A stretch of 64,000 bases of DNA from Tsuneonella amylolytica (GCF_003626915.1 NZ_CP032570.1:124001-188000); one strand, 5' to 3'; numbered from the stretch's first letter, positions 7,982-19,426 are shown. Notes: generated by a model from the sequence alone, not told the origin. Made by a program: numbers and translations.

Positions 7982-9375
7982 AGGAAGTGCGCGTAAGCCG
8001 CTGGCAACGCGGCGACAAGATCGTCCGCAATGAAATTAGGCCCGGCCGCGCGGGCTGCCTCTGCGTGCAGCCAGGCCGCTTCGCCGGCGGCCTCGAACGG
8101 CCGAGACCCGGTTGCGAGCCGGCTTGCCGCAAGTCCTGCCAGCACATCGCCCGTGCCCGCGCTCGCGAGCCATGTGGGCGCCGGCGGCATGTAACCGAGC
8201 CTTTCGTCAGGCGCCGCTATTACGGTATCGGGGCCTTTCGCGAGTACGGTGAGCCCGCTCCGTCCCGCCAGTTCGCGTGCCTGCGCGACCTTGTCCCCCG
8301 CAGCGATGCCGAGCGTCTCGCACAGCTTGGCCAGTTCGCCTTCGTGCGGGGTGAGCAGCAGCCGCGCGGCGTCGACACCTTCGAGCAAGTCGTCGTCGAG
8401 AAGATGCAGCGCGTCGGCATCGAGAACGGTGGGCATTCCGGCACCGAGCGCGGCGCCAAGCCGCCTGCGCGCATCCTCGCCCCGCCCCAGCCCCGGCCCG
8501 ATCAGCAGCGCTGACCAGCGCCGATCGGCGAGCGCGCTGTCGAGTTCGCCGCCGTCCACCACCAAGGCGGCGGGGGCGGCCGGGTGCGAATGCGCCGAAA
8601 GGAGCTTCACGTACCCCGCCCCGCCCCGCATTGCGGCAGTGGCCGACAGGATCGCCGCGCCCGGCATGGCCCCGGCGACAATTCCAACGAGTCCGCGCAT
8701 GTACTTGTGCGCATCGCGGGCCGGCGGGGTGAACCGCGGACGGGGCACAAGCCTTGCCGCCCCCTCGACCGATACGATCCCGATGTCGACAAGGCGCGTT
8801 TCGCCAAGCCTTCCGAGCGCAGGCATCCGGAAATGCGCGGGCTTCCACGCACCCAATGCGAGGGTGAGGTCGAACGAGGGCACTTCGCCCAGCAGCGTTC
8901 CGTCGTCTGCCGCGATCCCGCTGGGTAGATCGATCGCGACCGCGAAATCGTGCGTCGCAACGAGCCCAGCGAGCAGGACTTCGTGATTTGCGTCCAGCGG
9001 GCGGGACAGGCCGGAACCGAACAGGCAATCGACGAATACGCCGCCGTGTGCGCCGTCATATCCGCGCGCGACATCGCCGCTCCAGGCGTTCCGAGCATCG
9101 CGTGCAGCGTCCGTCTTCGGTTCGGACGGAGCGATCACCCGCACGGTCAGGCCGGCTTCGCGCAGAACCCTTGCAATGACGTAACCGTCGCCGCCGTTGT
9201 TGCCCGGTCCGCAGAGCACCGTGACCGATCGGCCGGTCGCAACGCGCCGGATCCATTCGGCAGCCCCATGCCCGGCGCGGTCCATCAGGGCGACGACCGA
9301 CGTTCCGGTAATGACCAGCGCGTTTTCCGCCGCGCGCATCTCCGCCGCGGTGAGTACCTGGTCAGCGGCGCGCAT
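7978..9375 (-). CDS. nnr: Bifunctional NAD(P)H-hydrate epimerase / ADP-dependent dehydratase
   Basis: 465-residue fusion of YjeF_N and YjeF_C domains that repairs damaged NAD(P)H hydrates: the N-terminal half epimerises the R form, the C-terminal half dehydrates the S form. The epimerase motif GPGNNGGDGYVIARVL lies near residue 55. The ribokinase-like half carries GPGLGRGEDARRRL, LTPHEGELAKL and the ATP/ADP-binding ASAGTGDVLAGL near the end. The ATG at 9375 gives a normal-length protein; the open frame continues upstream but only in low-complexity sequence overlapping the lipoprotein gene. It overlaps that gene by 14 bases and the downstream methyltransferase by 4. Confidence 0.92.
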   Translation of the reverse strand: MRAADQVLTAAEMRAAENALVITGTSVVALMDRAGHGAAEWIRRVATGRSVTVLCGPGNNGGDGYVIARVLREAGLTVRVIAPSEPKTDAARDARNAWSGDVARGYDGAHGGVFVDCLFGSGLSRPLDANHEVLLAGLVATHDFAVAIDLPSGIAADDGTLLGEVPSFDLTLALGAWKPAHFRMPALGRLGETRLVDIGIVSVEGAARLVPRPRFTPPARDAHKYMRGLVGIVAGAMPGAAILSATAAMRGGAGYVKLLSAHSHPAAPAALVVDGGELDSALADRRWSALLIGPGLGRGEDARRRLGAALGAGMPTVLDADALHLLDDDLLEGVDAARLLLTPHEGELAKLCETLGIAAGDKVAQARELAGRSGLTVLAKGPDTVIAAPDERLGYMPPAPTWLASAGTGDVLAGLAASRLATGSRPFEAAGEAAWLHAEAARAAGPNFIADDLVAALPAAYAHFL

Positions 9376-9718
9376 CGAGATCGGCCGGGAAGCGATAGCG
9401 ATCCGTGCCCACGGTGACCTGCAGCACCGGGGGTTCGCCGACGAGTTCGTTCGCCGCTTCGTCGGCCCCGTCGATGGCGACCATGCCGGAACGGTTTTCG
9501 GCGATGCGGAACCGGCGAAACTGGCCGCCGGGGTGACGAACGACGAATTCCGGCCCCTGTTCGCCGGCGACTTTCTCGACGAGGCAATCAGGCCCGAAAT
9601 CCGAACCTTCGCCAAGCGCGCACTCGATCCGGCTCGCGCCCGGCGCCGCTTGCGGTTGCTCTTCGCCGCCCGAACAAGCGGTCAACGCCAGCGAAAAAGC
9701 CAGGACGACGACCCTCAT
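9362..9718 (-). CDS. Small lipoprotein, function unknown
   Basis: 118-residue predicted lipoprotein. The signal peptide [15 protein letters not shown] has lipobox LTAC with Cys15. The mature part is short, acidic and without a recognised domain; it contains two cysteines ([19 protein letters not shown]) that could form a disulfide. The start overlaps the ilvD stop (ATGA) and the end overlaps nnr, so it is embedded in a translationally coupled operon. Nothing links it functionally to branched-chain amino acid synthesis. Confidence 0.75.
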   Translation of the reverse strand: MRVVVLAFSLALTACSGGEEQPQAAPGASRIECALGEGSDFGPDCLVEKVAGEQGPEFVVRHPGGQFRRFRIAENRSGMVAIDGADEAANELVGEPPVLQVTVGTDRYRFPADLDARR

Positions 9719-11559
9719 CCGCGGCGGAGCCTGCTCACGTCGCGGACGGCCCCGCGGGCGGCGCTGGTCGTCATCGCGGCGTAGGCTTCGAGCGCGGGCG
9801 AAACCTTGCGCGGACGCGGCTCGGCGGGTGCCCAGTTACCTTCGCGAAGTTCGCGGCGGCGCGCCAGTTCGGCATCGTCCACGGCGAGTGCGATCGACCT
9901 GTTCGGTATGTCGATTTCGATCCGGTCGCCATCTTCGACAAGCGCGATTGCCCCGCCTTCCGCCGCCTCGGGGCTGACATGGCCGATGCTGAGCCCGCTG
10001 GTTCCACCTGAGAACCGTCCGTCCGTAATCAGCGCGCAGGCTGCGCCAAGCCCCTTCGACTTGAGGTAGCTGGTGGGATAGAGCATTTCCTGCATCCCCG
10101 GCCCGCCACGCGGACCTTCGTAGCGGATCACGACCACGTCGCCCGCCTGCACTTGGTCGGTCAGGATCGCGGTTACTGCGGCGTCCTGGCTTTCGAACAC
10201 CTTCGCGGGGCCGCTGAATTTGAGAATGCTTTCGTCGACCCCTGCGGTCTTCACGATGCAACCGTGCTCGGCGAGGTTGCCGAAAAGCACCGCGAGGCCG
10301 CCGTCCTGGCTGAATGCGTGTTCCCTGGCCCTGATGACGCCGCCGCGGCGGTCGGTGTCGAGATCGTCCCACCGGCGATTCTGGCTGAACGCGGTCTGGG
10401 TCGGTACCCCGCCAGGAGCAGCGCGGTAGAACTCCTGCACGCTGGGGTTGTTGGTGAGGCGAATGTCCCAGTCGGCCAGCGCATCGCCCATCGTGGGCGA
10501 ATGCACGGTCGGCAGTGCCGTGTGCAACAACCCTGCCCGATCAAGCTCGCCAAGGATGCTCATGATGCCGCCGGCGCGGTGGACGTCCTCCATGTGGACG
10601 TCGCTTTTGGCCGGCGCCACCTTGCACAGGCACGGCACCGCGCGGCTGAGACGGTCGATATCGGCCATTGTGAAGTCGACCCCAGCCTCGTGCGCGGCGG
10701 CCAAGAGGTGAAGCACCGTGTTGGTCGATCCGCCCATGGCAATGTCGAGGCTCATGGCGTTCTCGAACGCTTCGAAAGTGGCGACGTTGCGAGGCAAAAC
10801 GCTCTCGTCGCCCTCGCCGTAATAGCGTTTGCATAGCGCCACGACGAGGCGTCCGGCGCGCTCGAACAGGCCCTGCCGGTCGGCGTGGGTGGCGAGGACC
10901 GATCCGTTGCCTGGCAGCGAGAGGCCCAGCGCCTCGGTCAGGCAGTTCATCGAGTTGGCGGTGAACATGCCCGAACAGCTGCCGCAGGTCGGACAAGCGG
11001 CCTTCTCGATCTCGTCGACTTCCGCGTCGGTGAATGTCTCGTCTGCGGCAGCGACCATCGCATCGACGAGGTCGAGCGCGACTTCCTTGCCCTTCACCAC
11101 GACCTTGCCCGCTTCCATCGGCCCGCCGCTAACGAAGACGGTCGGCACATTGATCCGCAGCGCGGCCATCAGCATGCCGGGGGTGATCTTGTCGCAGTTG
11201 GAGATGCACACCATCGCGTCGGCGCAGTGGGCATTGACCATATATTCGACGCTGTCGGCGATGAGTTCTCTCGAAGGAAGCGAATAGAGCATCCCGTCGT
11301 GCCCCATCGCGATACCATCATCGACCGCTATCGTGTTGAATTCCTTGGCCACCCCGCCCGCCGCCTCGATCTGCCGCGCGACCAGTTGGCCCAGGTCCTT
11401 GAGATGCACGTGGCCCGGTACGAACTGGGTGAAGCTGTTGACCACCGCGACGATCGGCTTGCCAAAATCGCCGTCCTTCATCCCCGTCGCGCGCCACAGC
11501 CCGCGGGCACCGGCCATGTTCCGGCCGTGAGTAGAGGTTTTTGAACGAAGGTCGGGCAT
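9715..11559 (-). CDS. ilvD: Dihydroxy-acid dehydratase
   Basis: 614-residue IlvD of the long form seen in E. coli. It dehydrates 2,3-dihydroxy-isovalerate and 2,3-dihydroxy-3-methylvalerate in valine and isoleucine synthesis. Iron-sulfur ligands are visible at Cys122 ([12 protein letters not shown]) and in [15 protein letters not shown] (Cys189, 192, 195), with the signature [11 protein letters not shown] near residue 80 and the C-terminal [15 protein letters not shown] block. The ATG at 11559 has AGGA 9 bases upstream. A 66-base gap separates it from the amidohydrolase gene upstream; three further genes follow with overlaps, so it may be the lead gene of that group. Confidence 0.96.
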   Translation of the reverse strand: MPDLRSKTSTHGRNMAGARGLWRATGMKDGDFGKPIVAVVNSFTQFVPGHVHLKDLGQLVARQIEAAGGVAKEFNTIAVDDGIAMGHDGMLYSLPSRELIADSVEYMVNAHCADAMVCISNCDKITPGMLMAALRINVPTVFVSGGPMEAGKVVVKGKEVALDLVDAMVAAADETFTDAEVDEIEKAACPTCGSCSGMFTANSMNCLTEALGLSLPGNGSVLATHADRQGLFERAGRLVVALCKRYYGEGDESVLPRNVATFEAFENAMSLDIAMGGSTNTVLHLLAAAHEAGVDFTMADIDRLSRAVPCLCKVAPAKSDVHMEDVHRAGGIMSILGELDRAGLLHTALPTVHSPTMGDALADWDIRLTNNPSVQEFYRAAPGGVPTQTAFSQNRRWDDLDTDRRGGVIRAREHAFSQDGGLAVLFGNLAEHGCIVKTAGVDESILKFSGPAKVFESQDAAVTAILTDQVQAGDVVVIRYEGPRGGPGMQEMLYPTSYLKSKGLGAACALITDGRFSGGTSGLSIGHVSPEAAEGGAIALVEDGDRIEIDIPNRSIALAVDDAELARRRELREGNWAPAEPRPRKVSPALEAYAAMTTSAARGAVRDVSRLRRG

Positions 11560-11625
11560 CGGGCAGATCCTTGGCTGGAGCGGCGGGCCTAGTCCAGCGC
11601 GGGCCGCCGCCCCAGAGGCTTTTCC

Positions 11626-12360
11626 TTAGGCCGACTCAAGCATGAGTGACACTTGTCCGGCGATGTCGGCGATCATGTCCGCCCAGCGCGCCTGACCGGC
11701 CTCGGTGGCGATCTGGTCCTGCCGCACCTCGATTGCGAGGTAGTGCCGCCCGTGCGCCTCGGCATGGCGGTTCATCGTCGCGTTGAGTTCGCGGCCCGAA
11801 TACGGCTCGTTGTCGCCCACGGTCAGCCCCTGTTCGCCGAACAACCGGATCGCGTGGCGCGCAGGTGCGTCGTCGGTGTTGTAGAGCAGCGCGACCTCCC
11901 ACGGCCGCTCCTCGACCTTGCTCGAAAGGGCGGGCGTAAAGCTGTGAAGAGAAATGATTAAGGCCGGGTCGACGGCAACCAGCCACTCTGACAGCGCGGC
12001 ATGGTAAGGACGGTGGAAGCGGTCGAGCCGCCCTTCCACATCGGCGCCGATATTGCCCGCGATCAGGTGCCCGTCGCTGCTGGTGGGGACGACAGCCGGG
12101 TTGTCCTCTTCGCGGTGCAGATCGCACACGAGGCGGCTGACGGTGGCGAGATGCGCGGGGACGCCATGACGTCGCGCCATGCGTTCGGCCACGCCTTCCA
12201 CACCGATGTCGATCGCGATGTGCTCGTTCAGCAGCGCGGGTTCGATGCCAAGTTCGATATCGTCCGGGACATGGTTCGAAGCGTGATCGGCAACCAGGAC
12301 GATACCGCCACGCGGGGGTTCAGGTCCGATTTGCCGGTAAGGCTGCCATTCGCTGATCAA
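11626..12360 (-). CDS. N-formylglutamate amidohydrolase family protein
   Basis: 244-residue member of the N-formylglutamate amidohydrolase (HutG-like) family. Family features include VLVADHASNHVPDD near residue 20, the DIG dyad, RLVCDLHREEDNP, and the metal/substrate residues in IISLHSFTP; the C-terminal EVRQDQI block is also typical. The start is uncertain. TTG at 12360 overlaps the ispE stop as TTGA and fits the usual N-terminus; a GTG at 12387 would add 9 residues. Members can act on other N-formyl or N-acyl amino acids, and no hut operon is nearby, so histidine degradation is not implied. Confidence 0.85.
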   Translation of the reverse strand: MISEWQPYRQIGPEPPRGGIVLVADHASNHVPDDIELGIEPALLNEHIAIDIGVEGVAERMARRHGVPAHLATVSRLVCDLHREEDNPAVVPTSSDGHLIAGNIGADVEGRLDRFHRPYHAALSEWLVAVDPALIISLHSFTPALSSKVEERPWEVALLYNTDDAPARHAIRLFGEQGLTVGDNEPYSGRELNATMNRHAEAHGRHYLAIEVRQDQIATEAGQARWADMIADIAGQVSLMLESA

Positions 12361-13166
12361 GGACGCAGCTTTCCGCTCATTTGCCACCAATCTGGATGAT
12401 CGGCCGCCAGGCGCGCGGCGGCTTCGCGCCGAGCCTCGGGGTCGGAATAGAGCGCGAAGCACGTCGCGCCCGAGCCCGACATACGGGCGAGCGTAGGGCC
12501 GGTTCCTTCAAGCGCTTCGAGCACGGTGGCGATTTCGGGCACAAGCCCGATGGCTGGCGCTTCGAGATCGTTGCGCCCCTCGGCGGCGATCCGCAAGGCC
12601 GGCCCGTTCGGGAGGGGTCCGCGGTCCTGCCCGTCCCACCCCGCAAACACCGGTCCGGTGGCAAGCGGTACGCGCGGGTTGACAAGGAGGACAGGAGTAT
12701 CCTCCAAATCATTGACCACACTTGACAATTCGGTGCCGGTGCCGTTGCCGAGGCACATTTTGCTCTCGACGCAGGCGGGCACGTCCGCGCCCAGCTTCGC
12801 AGCGCGCCCGCGCCAGTCGTCTGGCAGGCCGTGGAGCGCCTCGAAGATCCGGAACACCGCCCCCGCATCCGCCGACCCGCCCCCAAGCCCCGCGGCGACC
12901 GGCAGGTTCTTTTCGAGCGTCAACCCCAGCCCCTGCGATCGCGGCAGCTTCGCCAGCGCCTGAGCGACGATATTGCCAAACGGATCAGCCAGTTGCGGGG
13001 CGAACTCGCCAACCACTGTCAACGCGTTTCGTTCGGCGACGCGCGCGGTCAGCTTGTCCCCCGCATCGACGAACGCGAACAGCGTCTCGAGCTCGTGATA
13101 CCCATCCTCCCGCCGCCGCCGCACATGCAGCGCGAGATTGATCTTGGCGTAACCGGTTTCGTGCAC
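12357..13166 (-). CDS. ispE: 4-diphosphocytidyl-2-C-methyl-D-erythritol kinase
   Basis: 269-residue GHMP kinase of the MEP isoprenoid pathway; it phosphorylates CDP-methylerythritol at the 2-OH. The N-terminus (YAKINLALHVRRRREDGYHE) and the GHMP ATP-binding loop PVAAGLGGGSADAGA near residue 95 are diagnostic, and the third motif appears as ARMSGSGATCFALY. Start is GTG at 13166, one base after the stop of the small membrane-protein reading frame, suggesting coupled translation. The end overlaps the amidohydrolase start by 4 bases. Confidence 0.95.
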   Translation of the reverse strand: MHETGYAKINLALHVRRRREDGYHELETLFAFVDAGDKLTARVAERNALTVVGEFAPQLADPFGNIVAQALAKLPRSQGLGLTLEKNLPVAAGLGGGSADAGAVFRIFEALHGLPDDWRGRAAKLGADVPACVESKMCLGNGTGTELSSVVNDLEDTPVLLVNPRVPLATGPVFAGWDGQDRGPLPNGPALRIAAEGRNDLEAPAIGLVPEIATVLEALEGTGPTLARMSGSGATCFALYSDPEARREAAARLAADHPDWWQMSGKLRP

Positions 13167-13167
13167 C

Positions 13168-13454
13168 CTAGCCGCCGCCTCCCGAAAACATCACGTAAAC
13201 CGCAAATAGTGCCAGCGCGCACCCCATCCAGACCACGACGACTAGCACGAGCTTGGCTGATTTCCTCCCAAGGTGGAGAGTGGCCGCCGGGACGGCTGCC
13301 CCGAACACGAAGGAGGCGACTGCCGATAGCGATACCAGGCTTCCTGCTGGGCATCGGAATACGGCCCATATCCAAAGGACCAGGCTACCAGCCCCATCAC
13401 GACGATGTTCAACGCCGCGAGCGCGGCCGCGCAACCTGGTCGCCCTCGACCCAC
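13168..13454 (-). pseudogene. Small membrane protein with an apparent frameshift
   Basis: Two adjacent reading frames together look like one protein of about 95 residues with three membrane segments. The first frame starts at GTG 13454 (GGAG 8 bases upstream) and reads AAALAALNIVVMGLVAWSFG then DAQQEAWYRYR. The second, shifted by -1 from around base 13345, reads SLSAVASFVFGAAVPAATL and later LVLVVVVWMGCALALFAVYV and ends with TAG at 13168, one base before ispE. Neither half alone makes a good protein. It sits 21 bases after the ETF-QO gene in the same direction. A one-base deletion (real or a sequencing error) would explain it; the family was not recognised. Confidence 0.5.
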
Positions 13455-13475
13455 TTCCAACGCTCCGCGTCAAAG

Positions 13476-15125
<1,650 letters not shown>

Positions 15126-15193
15126 GGTATTCCTCGTTCGAAAACTGTCCGATGTGCTTGATTGCCCCGGCGGGGGAGGTCAAGACCGGATGG

Positions 15194-15961
15194 ATGGTGC
15201 CTGCCCCCTTCTCATCGCTCAAAGCCGACATCGCGGCCGCGCTCGACTGGTGGCGTATGGCCGGGGTCGACGCCGATTACGTGGATGCGCCGATCACATG
15301 GTTGGCCGATCCCAGAGCTGCCGAGGTTATCGAAGCTGCTCCGGCGCGGCAGAAGCGCGAACCTGCGCCCGTCGTTTCTGATCCGCAGCTCGGCGGACCA
15401 TCGGAGAACTGGCCGCGCGAACTGGCGGCGTTCCGGCAATGGTGGCTGGAGGAACCCTTGCTCGACGAGGGGGGCCTTTCACCGCGCATCGCTCCGACGG
15501 GAGAGGTGGGCGCAGACCTGATGGTCATGGTCGCCATGCCCGAGGAAACCGATCGCACGAGCCTGCTGGAAGGGCCGCAAGGCGCCCTTCTCGACGGCTT
15601 TCTACGCGCGGCGAGATTGTCGCGGGATCGGATCTACATCGCCTCCGTCCTGCCACGCCACACTGTCCTGCCGGATTGGGCGGCACTCGATCGGCAAGGC
15701 CTTGGCAAATTGGCTGCGCATCATGTCGCGTTCGCGCAGCCAAAACGGCTCGTCGTGTTTGGGCAAAGCGTCCCGTCGCTCGGCGGGCACGATCCGGCGC
15801 AAGGTCCGCCGCAAGGTAGTGCCGCGACAGCCTTTTTTAATCATGAGGGCGGCAGGGTTTCCTCGCTCTTCCAACCCGGGCTCGCGCGGTTGCGGGACAA
15901 GCCGCAGCTTCGGGCCCGGTTGTGGAAGCGCTGGCTGGAATGGACGGACGAAGCGGAATGA
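15194..15961 (+). CDS. Uracil-DNA glycosylase superfamily-like protein
   Basis: 255-residue protein resembling the UDG superfamily. The region from about residue 110 reads as the UDG alpha/beta core (ADLMVMVAMPEETDRTSLLE, then RIYIASVLPRHT, then KRLVVFGQSVPSLGG), and an N-terminal helix block is present. The iron-sulfur cysteines of family 4 UDGs are absent, and the catalytic motif A is replaced by AMPEETD, so glycosylase activity is doubtful. Start: ATG 15194 is preferred because the longer frame (ATG 15152) has a poor leader, but neither has a clear ribosome site. The stop overlaps the transglycosylase start (ATGA), so the two are coupled. Confidence 0.72.
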   Translation: MVPAPFSSLKADIAAALDWWRMAGVDADYVDAPITWLADPRAAEVIEAAPARQKREPAPVVSDPQLGGPSENWPRELAAFRQWWLEEPLLDEGGLSPRIAPTGEVGADLMVMVAMPEETDRTSLLEGPQGALLDGFLRAARLSRDRIYIASVLPRHTVLPDWAALDRQGLGKLAAHHVAFAQPKRLVVFGQSVPSLGGHDPAQGPPQGSAATAFFNHEGGRVSSLFQPGLARLRDKPQLRARLWKRWLEWTDEAE

Positions 15962-17727
15962 CACGGATCGGTGGACGGCGCGGCCGGATAGCTCTGGCCA
16001 TTGCAGGTGCGCTCGCCTGCGCGACATCGACCCCCGCCCTCGCCAGCAGCGCCGCCGAGTATTTCCGCGCCCGCGCCGTGTCGAGCACGGTGCCCGAGCT
16101 GCTCAGCAATTCCGAACGTGAATGGTATCGCGGCCTGTTCGCCGCGATCGACGCGAAGGACTGGACCCGCGTCGATACTTTGTTCGCGGAGAAGCCCGAC
16201 GGTCCGCTGCATCACGTCGCGAAGGCGGCATACTACCTCGATGCAGCCAGCCCCAGGGTCGAGTTGCCGGCGATCGAGGCGTGGCTGGCGCAGGGCACTC
16301 AACTGCCGATGGCCCAGCAGGTCGCCGGGCTGGGCCTGAAGCGCGGCATGGTGGCCATGCCGGGCCTGCCGGTCGAACAGCAGCTCGTCTCGCAAGGCTA
16401 CTCCCCGCGCCGCGTCCTTCCAAATGCGGTGAACGACGGCACCATGCCTGCCGAGGTCAAGTCGGCCATCCTCGAGCGGATCAAGAACGACGACCCCGAC
16501 GGTGCGCGCTTGCTGCTCGACGGTGTGGATGCGGGTCTTTCGGCGGCGGCGCGTGCCGAATGGCGCCAGCGCGTCGCGTGGAGCTACTACATCGAGAACC
16601 AGGATGCCGCCGCGCTCGGGATGGCGCAGACGGTGCGCAATGGCGGCAACGGTGCCTGGGTCGGCGAAGGCGATTGGGCGGCGGGCCTCGCCGCGTGGCG
16701 CCTCGGCGATTGCGAGAGCGCGGGCGAAGCATTCAAGCGCGCGGCGGGTTCGGCGCAGAACCTCGAACTGACGGCGGCCGGATATTACTGGGCGAGCCGC
16801 GCGGCGATCCGGTGCCGTGAACCGCACAAGGCGGCCGAGTACCTGCGCGGCGCGGCACGGCTCGACGAGACCCTCTACGGAATGCTCGCTCGCGAGGCGC
16901 TGGGCCAGGAACTGCCCGGCGGCCGGCGCACCGCGGACTTCGATGCCGCCGACTGGCAGCGCCTGCGCGATGCGCCCAACGTCCGCACGGCAGTGGCGCT
17001 GGCCGAGATCGGCCGCGATTCGCTGGCCGACGAGGTCTTGCGGCACGAGGCGAAGATCGGTCCGGCAAGCGAATACGACGCCTTGAGCAGGCTCGCCCGC
17101 GAACTCGGGCTTCCGTCCACCCAGCTATGGATGGCGGCGAACGCCCCGCGCGGCGCGAAGGCGGAGCCCACGTTGCGCTATCCCGCGCCGCGCTGGCAGC
17201 CAGTCAACGGATGGAAGGTCGATCCCGCGCTGGCGTTCGCGCACACCTTGCAGGAATCGCGGTTCCAGGCCGGTGCCGTCAGCCCCGCAGGCGCACGCGG
17301 CCTGATGCAGATCATGCCGTCCGCGGCGAAAGACCATTCCGGCACGCTCGGCTATTCCGGCAGCGCGAGTGACCTCAACCGGCCCGAAGTGAACCTGGCA
17401 TTCGGACAGCGGCATCTGTCCATGCTGCGCGACAGTGCGGTGACGGGCGGCCTGCTGCCCAAGATCATGGCCGCCTACAACGCCGGCCTGACCCCGCTTT
17501 CGCGGTGGAACAGCGAGGTCAAGGATCAGGGCGATCCGTTGCTATTCATGGAAAGCATCCCCTACTGGGAAACGCGTGGATACGTCGCGATCGTGATGCG
17601 GAACTACTGGATGTACGAACGGCAGGCTGGTGCGGGCAGCGACAGCCGCCGCGCGCTGGCGCAGGGCATGTGGCCCACGTTCCCCGAATTGGCCGGAACC
17701 GGTGCCGTGCGGATTTCCGCGCGCTGA
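15958..17727 (+). CDS. slt: Soluble lytic murein transglycosylase
   Basis: 589-residue periplasmic lytic transglycosylase that cleaves peptidoglycan glycan strands to 1,6-anhydro ends. The N-terminus is a Sec signal (RIALAIAGALACATSTPALA). A long helical superhelix of TPR-like repeats (about residues 40-420) precedes the SLT catalytic domain, with the catalytic glutamate in TLQESRFQAGAVSPAGARGL, followed by LMQIMPS and a KIMAAYNAG block. The ATG at 15958 overlaps the UDG-like stop; an upstream in-frame ATG at 15922 would bury the signal peptide. The stop overlaps the moaB start (TGATG). Confidence 0.92.
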   Translation: MTRIGGRRGRIALAIAGALACATSTPALASSAAEYFRARAVSSTVPELLSNSEREWYRGLFAAIDAKDWTRVDTLFAEKPDGPLHHVAKAAYYLDAASPRVELPAIEAWLAQGTQLPMAQQVAGLGLKRGMVAMPGLPVEQQLVSQGYSPRRVLPNAVNDGTMPAEVKSAILERIKNDDPDGARLLLDGVDAGLSAAARAEWRQRVAWSYYIENQDAAALGMAQTVRNGGNGAWVGEGDWAAGLAAWRLGDCESAGEAFKRAAGSAQNLELTAAGYYWASRAAIRCREPHKAAEYLRGAARLDETLYGMLAREALGQELPGGRRTADFDAADWQRLRDAPNVRTAVALAEIGRDSLADEVLRHEAKIGPASEYDALSRLARELGLPSTQLWMAANAPRGAKAEPTLRYPAPRWQPVNGWKVDPALAFAHTLQESRFQAGAVSPAGARGLMQIMPSAAKDHSGTLGYSGSASDLNRPEVNLAFGQRHLSMLRDSAVTGGLLPKIMAAYNAGLTPLSRWNSEVKDQGDPLLFMESIPYWETRGYVAIVMRNYWMYERQAGAGSDSRRALAQGMWPTFPELAGTGAVRISAR

Positions 17728-18254
17728 TGGCGATCGATACCGACCGTCAGTTCCGGCCCATCAACATCGCGTTGCTGACGGTATCGGATACGCGCACCGC
17801 CGCCGACGACACGAGCGGCGATATCCTTGCCGCGCGCATAGAGGCAGCGGGCCACACCCTCGTGCAACGTGCCATCGAGAAGGACGATGCCGACGTCCTC
17901 GCGAATCGCCTTAACACGTGGATCGACGATCCCGAGATCGATGCCATCGTCAGCACCGGCGGAACCGGCCTTACCGGACGCGACGTGACGCCCGAGGCGC
18001 TGGACCGCATCAAGGACAAGGATATTCCCGGCTTCGGCGAACTGTTCCGCTGGCTGAGCTACAAATCGATCGGGACCAGCACCGTGCAGAGCCGCGCACT
18101 CGCCGTCGTCGCGCGCGGAACGTATGTGTTCGCGCTGCCCGGGTCGAACGGCGCGGTGAAGGACGGATGGGACGGCATCCTCGCCGAACAGCTCGACAGC
18201 CGCAATCGGCCTTGCAACTTCGTCGAGCTGATGCCGCGCCTGCGGGAAACCTGA
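17727..18254 (+). CDS. moaB: Molybdenum cofactor biosynthesis protein B
   Basis: 175-residue MoaB/MogA-like protein that binds molybdopterin and takes part in its adenylylation. The family motifs are NIALLTVSDTRTAADDTSGD near the N-terminus, IVSTGGTGLTGRDVTPEA at about residue 75, and FALPGSNGAVKDGWDGIL near the end. It starts with ATG overlapping the slt stop. No other moa or moe gene is in the window, so its grouping with slt is probably only transcriptional. Confidence 0.92.
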   Translation: MAIDTDRQFRPINIALLTVSDTRTAADDTSGDILAARIEAAGHTLVQRAIEKDDADVLANRLNTWIDDPEIDAIVSTGGTGLTGRDVTPEALDRIKDKDIPGFGELFRWLSYKSIGTSTVQSRALAVVARGTYVFALPGSNGAVKDGWDGILAEQLDSRNRPCNFVELMPRLRET

Positions 18255-18281
18255 CGCTACCGCCCAGGCAGTGTTCCATGT

Positions 18282-19379
18282 ATGTTCTGCTTCATGGAGC
18301 GCAGATTCGATCCCGAGATCGCCGGTCGCGGCGCGCAGGGCGCAAAGGTCCCGACCCGGTTCGGGCTGGCCGAGCGCGAGGTCGACGGCGACTGGCGCGA
18401 TCACGTGGAGGCGCTGGGCGGCCCCCCGGTCAAACTCCGTACGACCGTCACCGAGGAACGGCCGAAGACCATCCTCAGCTTCAACACCTCGCCCGACGTT
18501 CCCTTCGACCGATCGGTAAACGCCTACCGCGGCTGCGAGCATGGCTGCGTCTATTGCTTCGCGCGTCCAACTCACGCCTATCACGACCTGTCGCCGGGTC
18601 TGGACTTCGAAACCAGGCTTTTCGCGAAGCCCGATGCGGCGCGCCTGCTGCGCGAAACGTTTGCCAAGCCCCGTTACCGTCCCAAGCCACTTGCGATGGG
18701 CACCAACACCGATCCCTACCAGCCCATCGAGCGGCGTTACCGGATCACGCGGCAAGTGCTCGAGGTGTGTCTCGACGCGCGCCACCCGGTCACCATCACC
18801 ACGAAATCCGACCGGGTGTGCGACGACATCGACCTCATTTCCGAAATGGCGCGGCGGCGGCTCGTCGCGGTGAGCATATCGGTGACTTCGCTCGACCCGA
18901 AACTTTCTGGCAAGCTGGAGCCGCGGGCCGCCGCGCCCGCTAAGCGGCTCGCTGCGTTGGGTGCGCTCGTCAACGCAGGCGTGCCGGTGCACTGTTCGGT
19001 GTCCCCAATCATCCCTGCCATCACCGACGAGTTCATGGAAGAGATCGTCTCGCGCGCCGCCGCGCTCGGCGTACCCTCGGCCGGATGGATCCCTCTGCGC
19101 CTGCCGCACGAGGTTGCACCGTTGTTTCGCGAATGGCTGAGCGTTCATTTTCCCGAGCGCGGCGACAAGGTCATGAGTATCGTGCGTTCGATCCGCGGCG
19201 GGCGCGACAACGATCCCGATTTTTTCACCCGCATGAAACCGACCGGCGTCTGGGCCGACCTGTTCCGCGCGCGTTTCGCGATTGCTTGCCGACGCGCGGG
19301 CATCCAGAAGCAACGCTTCGAACTCGACTGCACCGGATTTCGCCTGCCCGAAACGGGGGGTCAGATGCGCCTGTTGTGA
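18282..19379 (+). CDS. PA0069 family radical SAM protein
   Basis: 365-residue radical SAM protein. The cluster motif is in YRGCEHGCVYCFARPTHAYH (CxxxCxxC, near residue 85), binding a [4Fe-4S] cluster and SAM. The group resembles SplB-like enzymes and is often annotated PA0069 family; the reaction is not known. Conserved features include MGTNTDPYQPIERRYRITR and VSISVTSLD. The ATG at 18282 gives the full frame, and a second ATG at 18294 is an equally possible start. It lies 27 bases after moaB and is probably co-transcribed or under its own promoter. Confidence 0.88.
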   Translation: MFCFMERRFDPEIAGRGAQGAKVPTRFGLAEREVDGDWRDHVEALGGPPVKLRTTVTEERPKTILSFNTSPDVPFDRSVNAYRGCEHGCVYCFARPTHAYHDLSPGLDFETRLFAKPDAARLLRETFAKPRYRPKPLAMGTNTDPYQPIERRYRITRQVLEVCLDARHPVTITTKSDRVCDDIDLISEMARRRLVAVSISVTSLDPKLSGKLEPRAAAPAKRLAALGALVNAGVPVHCSVSPIIPAITDEFMEEIVSRAAALGVPSAGWIPLRLPHEVAPLFREWLSVHFPERGDKVMSIVRSIRGGRDNDPDFFTRMKPTGVWADLFRARFAIACRRAGIQKQRFELDCTGFRLPETGGQMRLL

Positions 19380-19426
19380 TGAGGGATTTCTCAGCCCGTG
19401 AATAGACATCGACCAGACGTGTTCAT

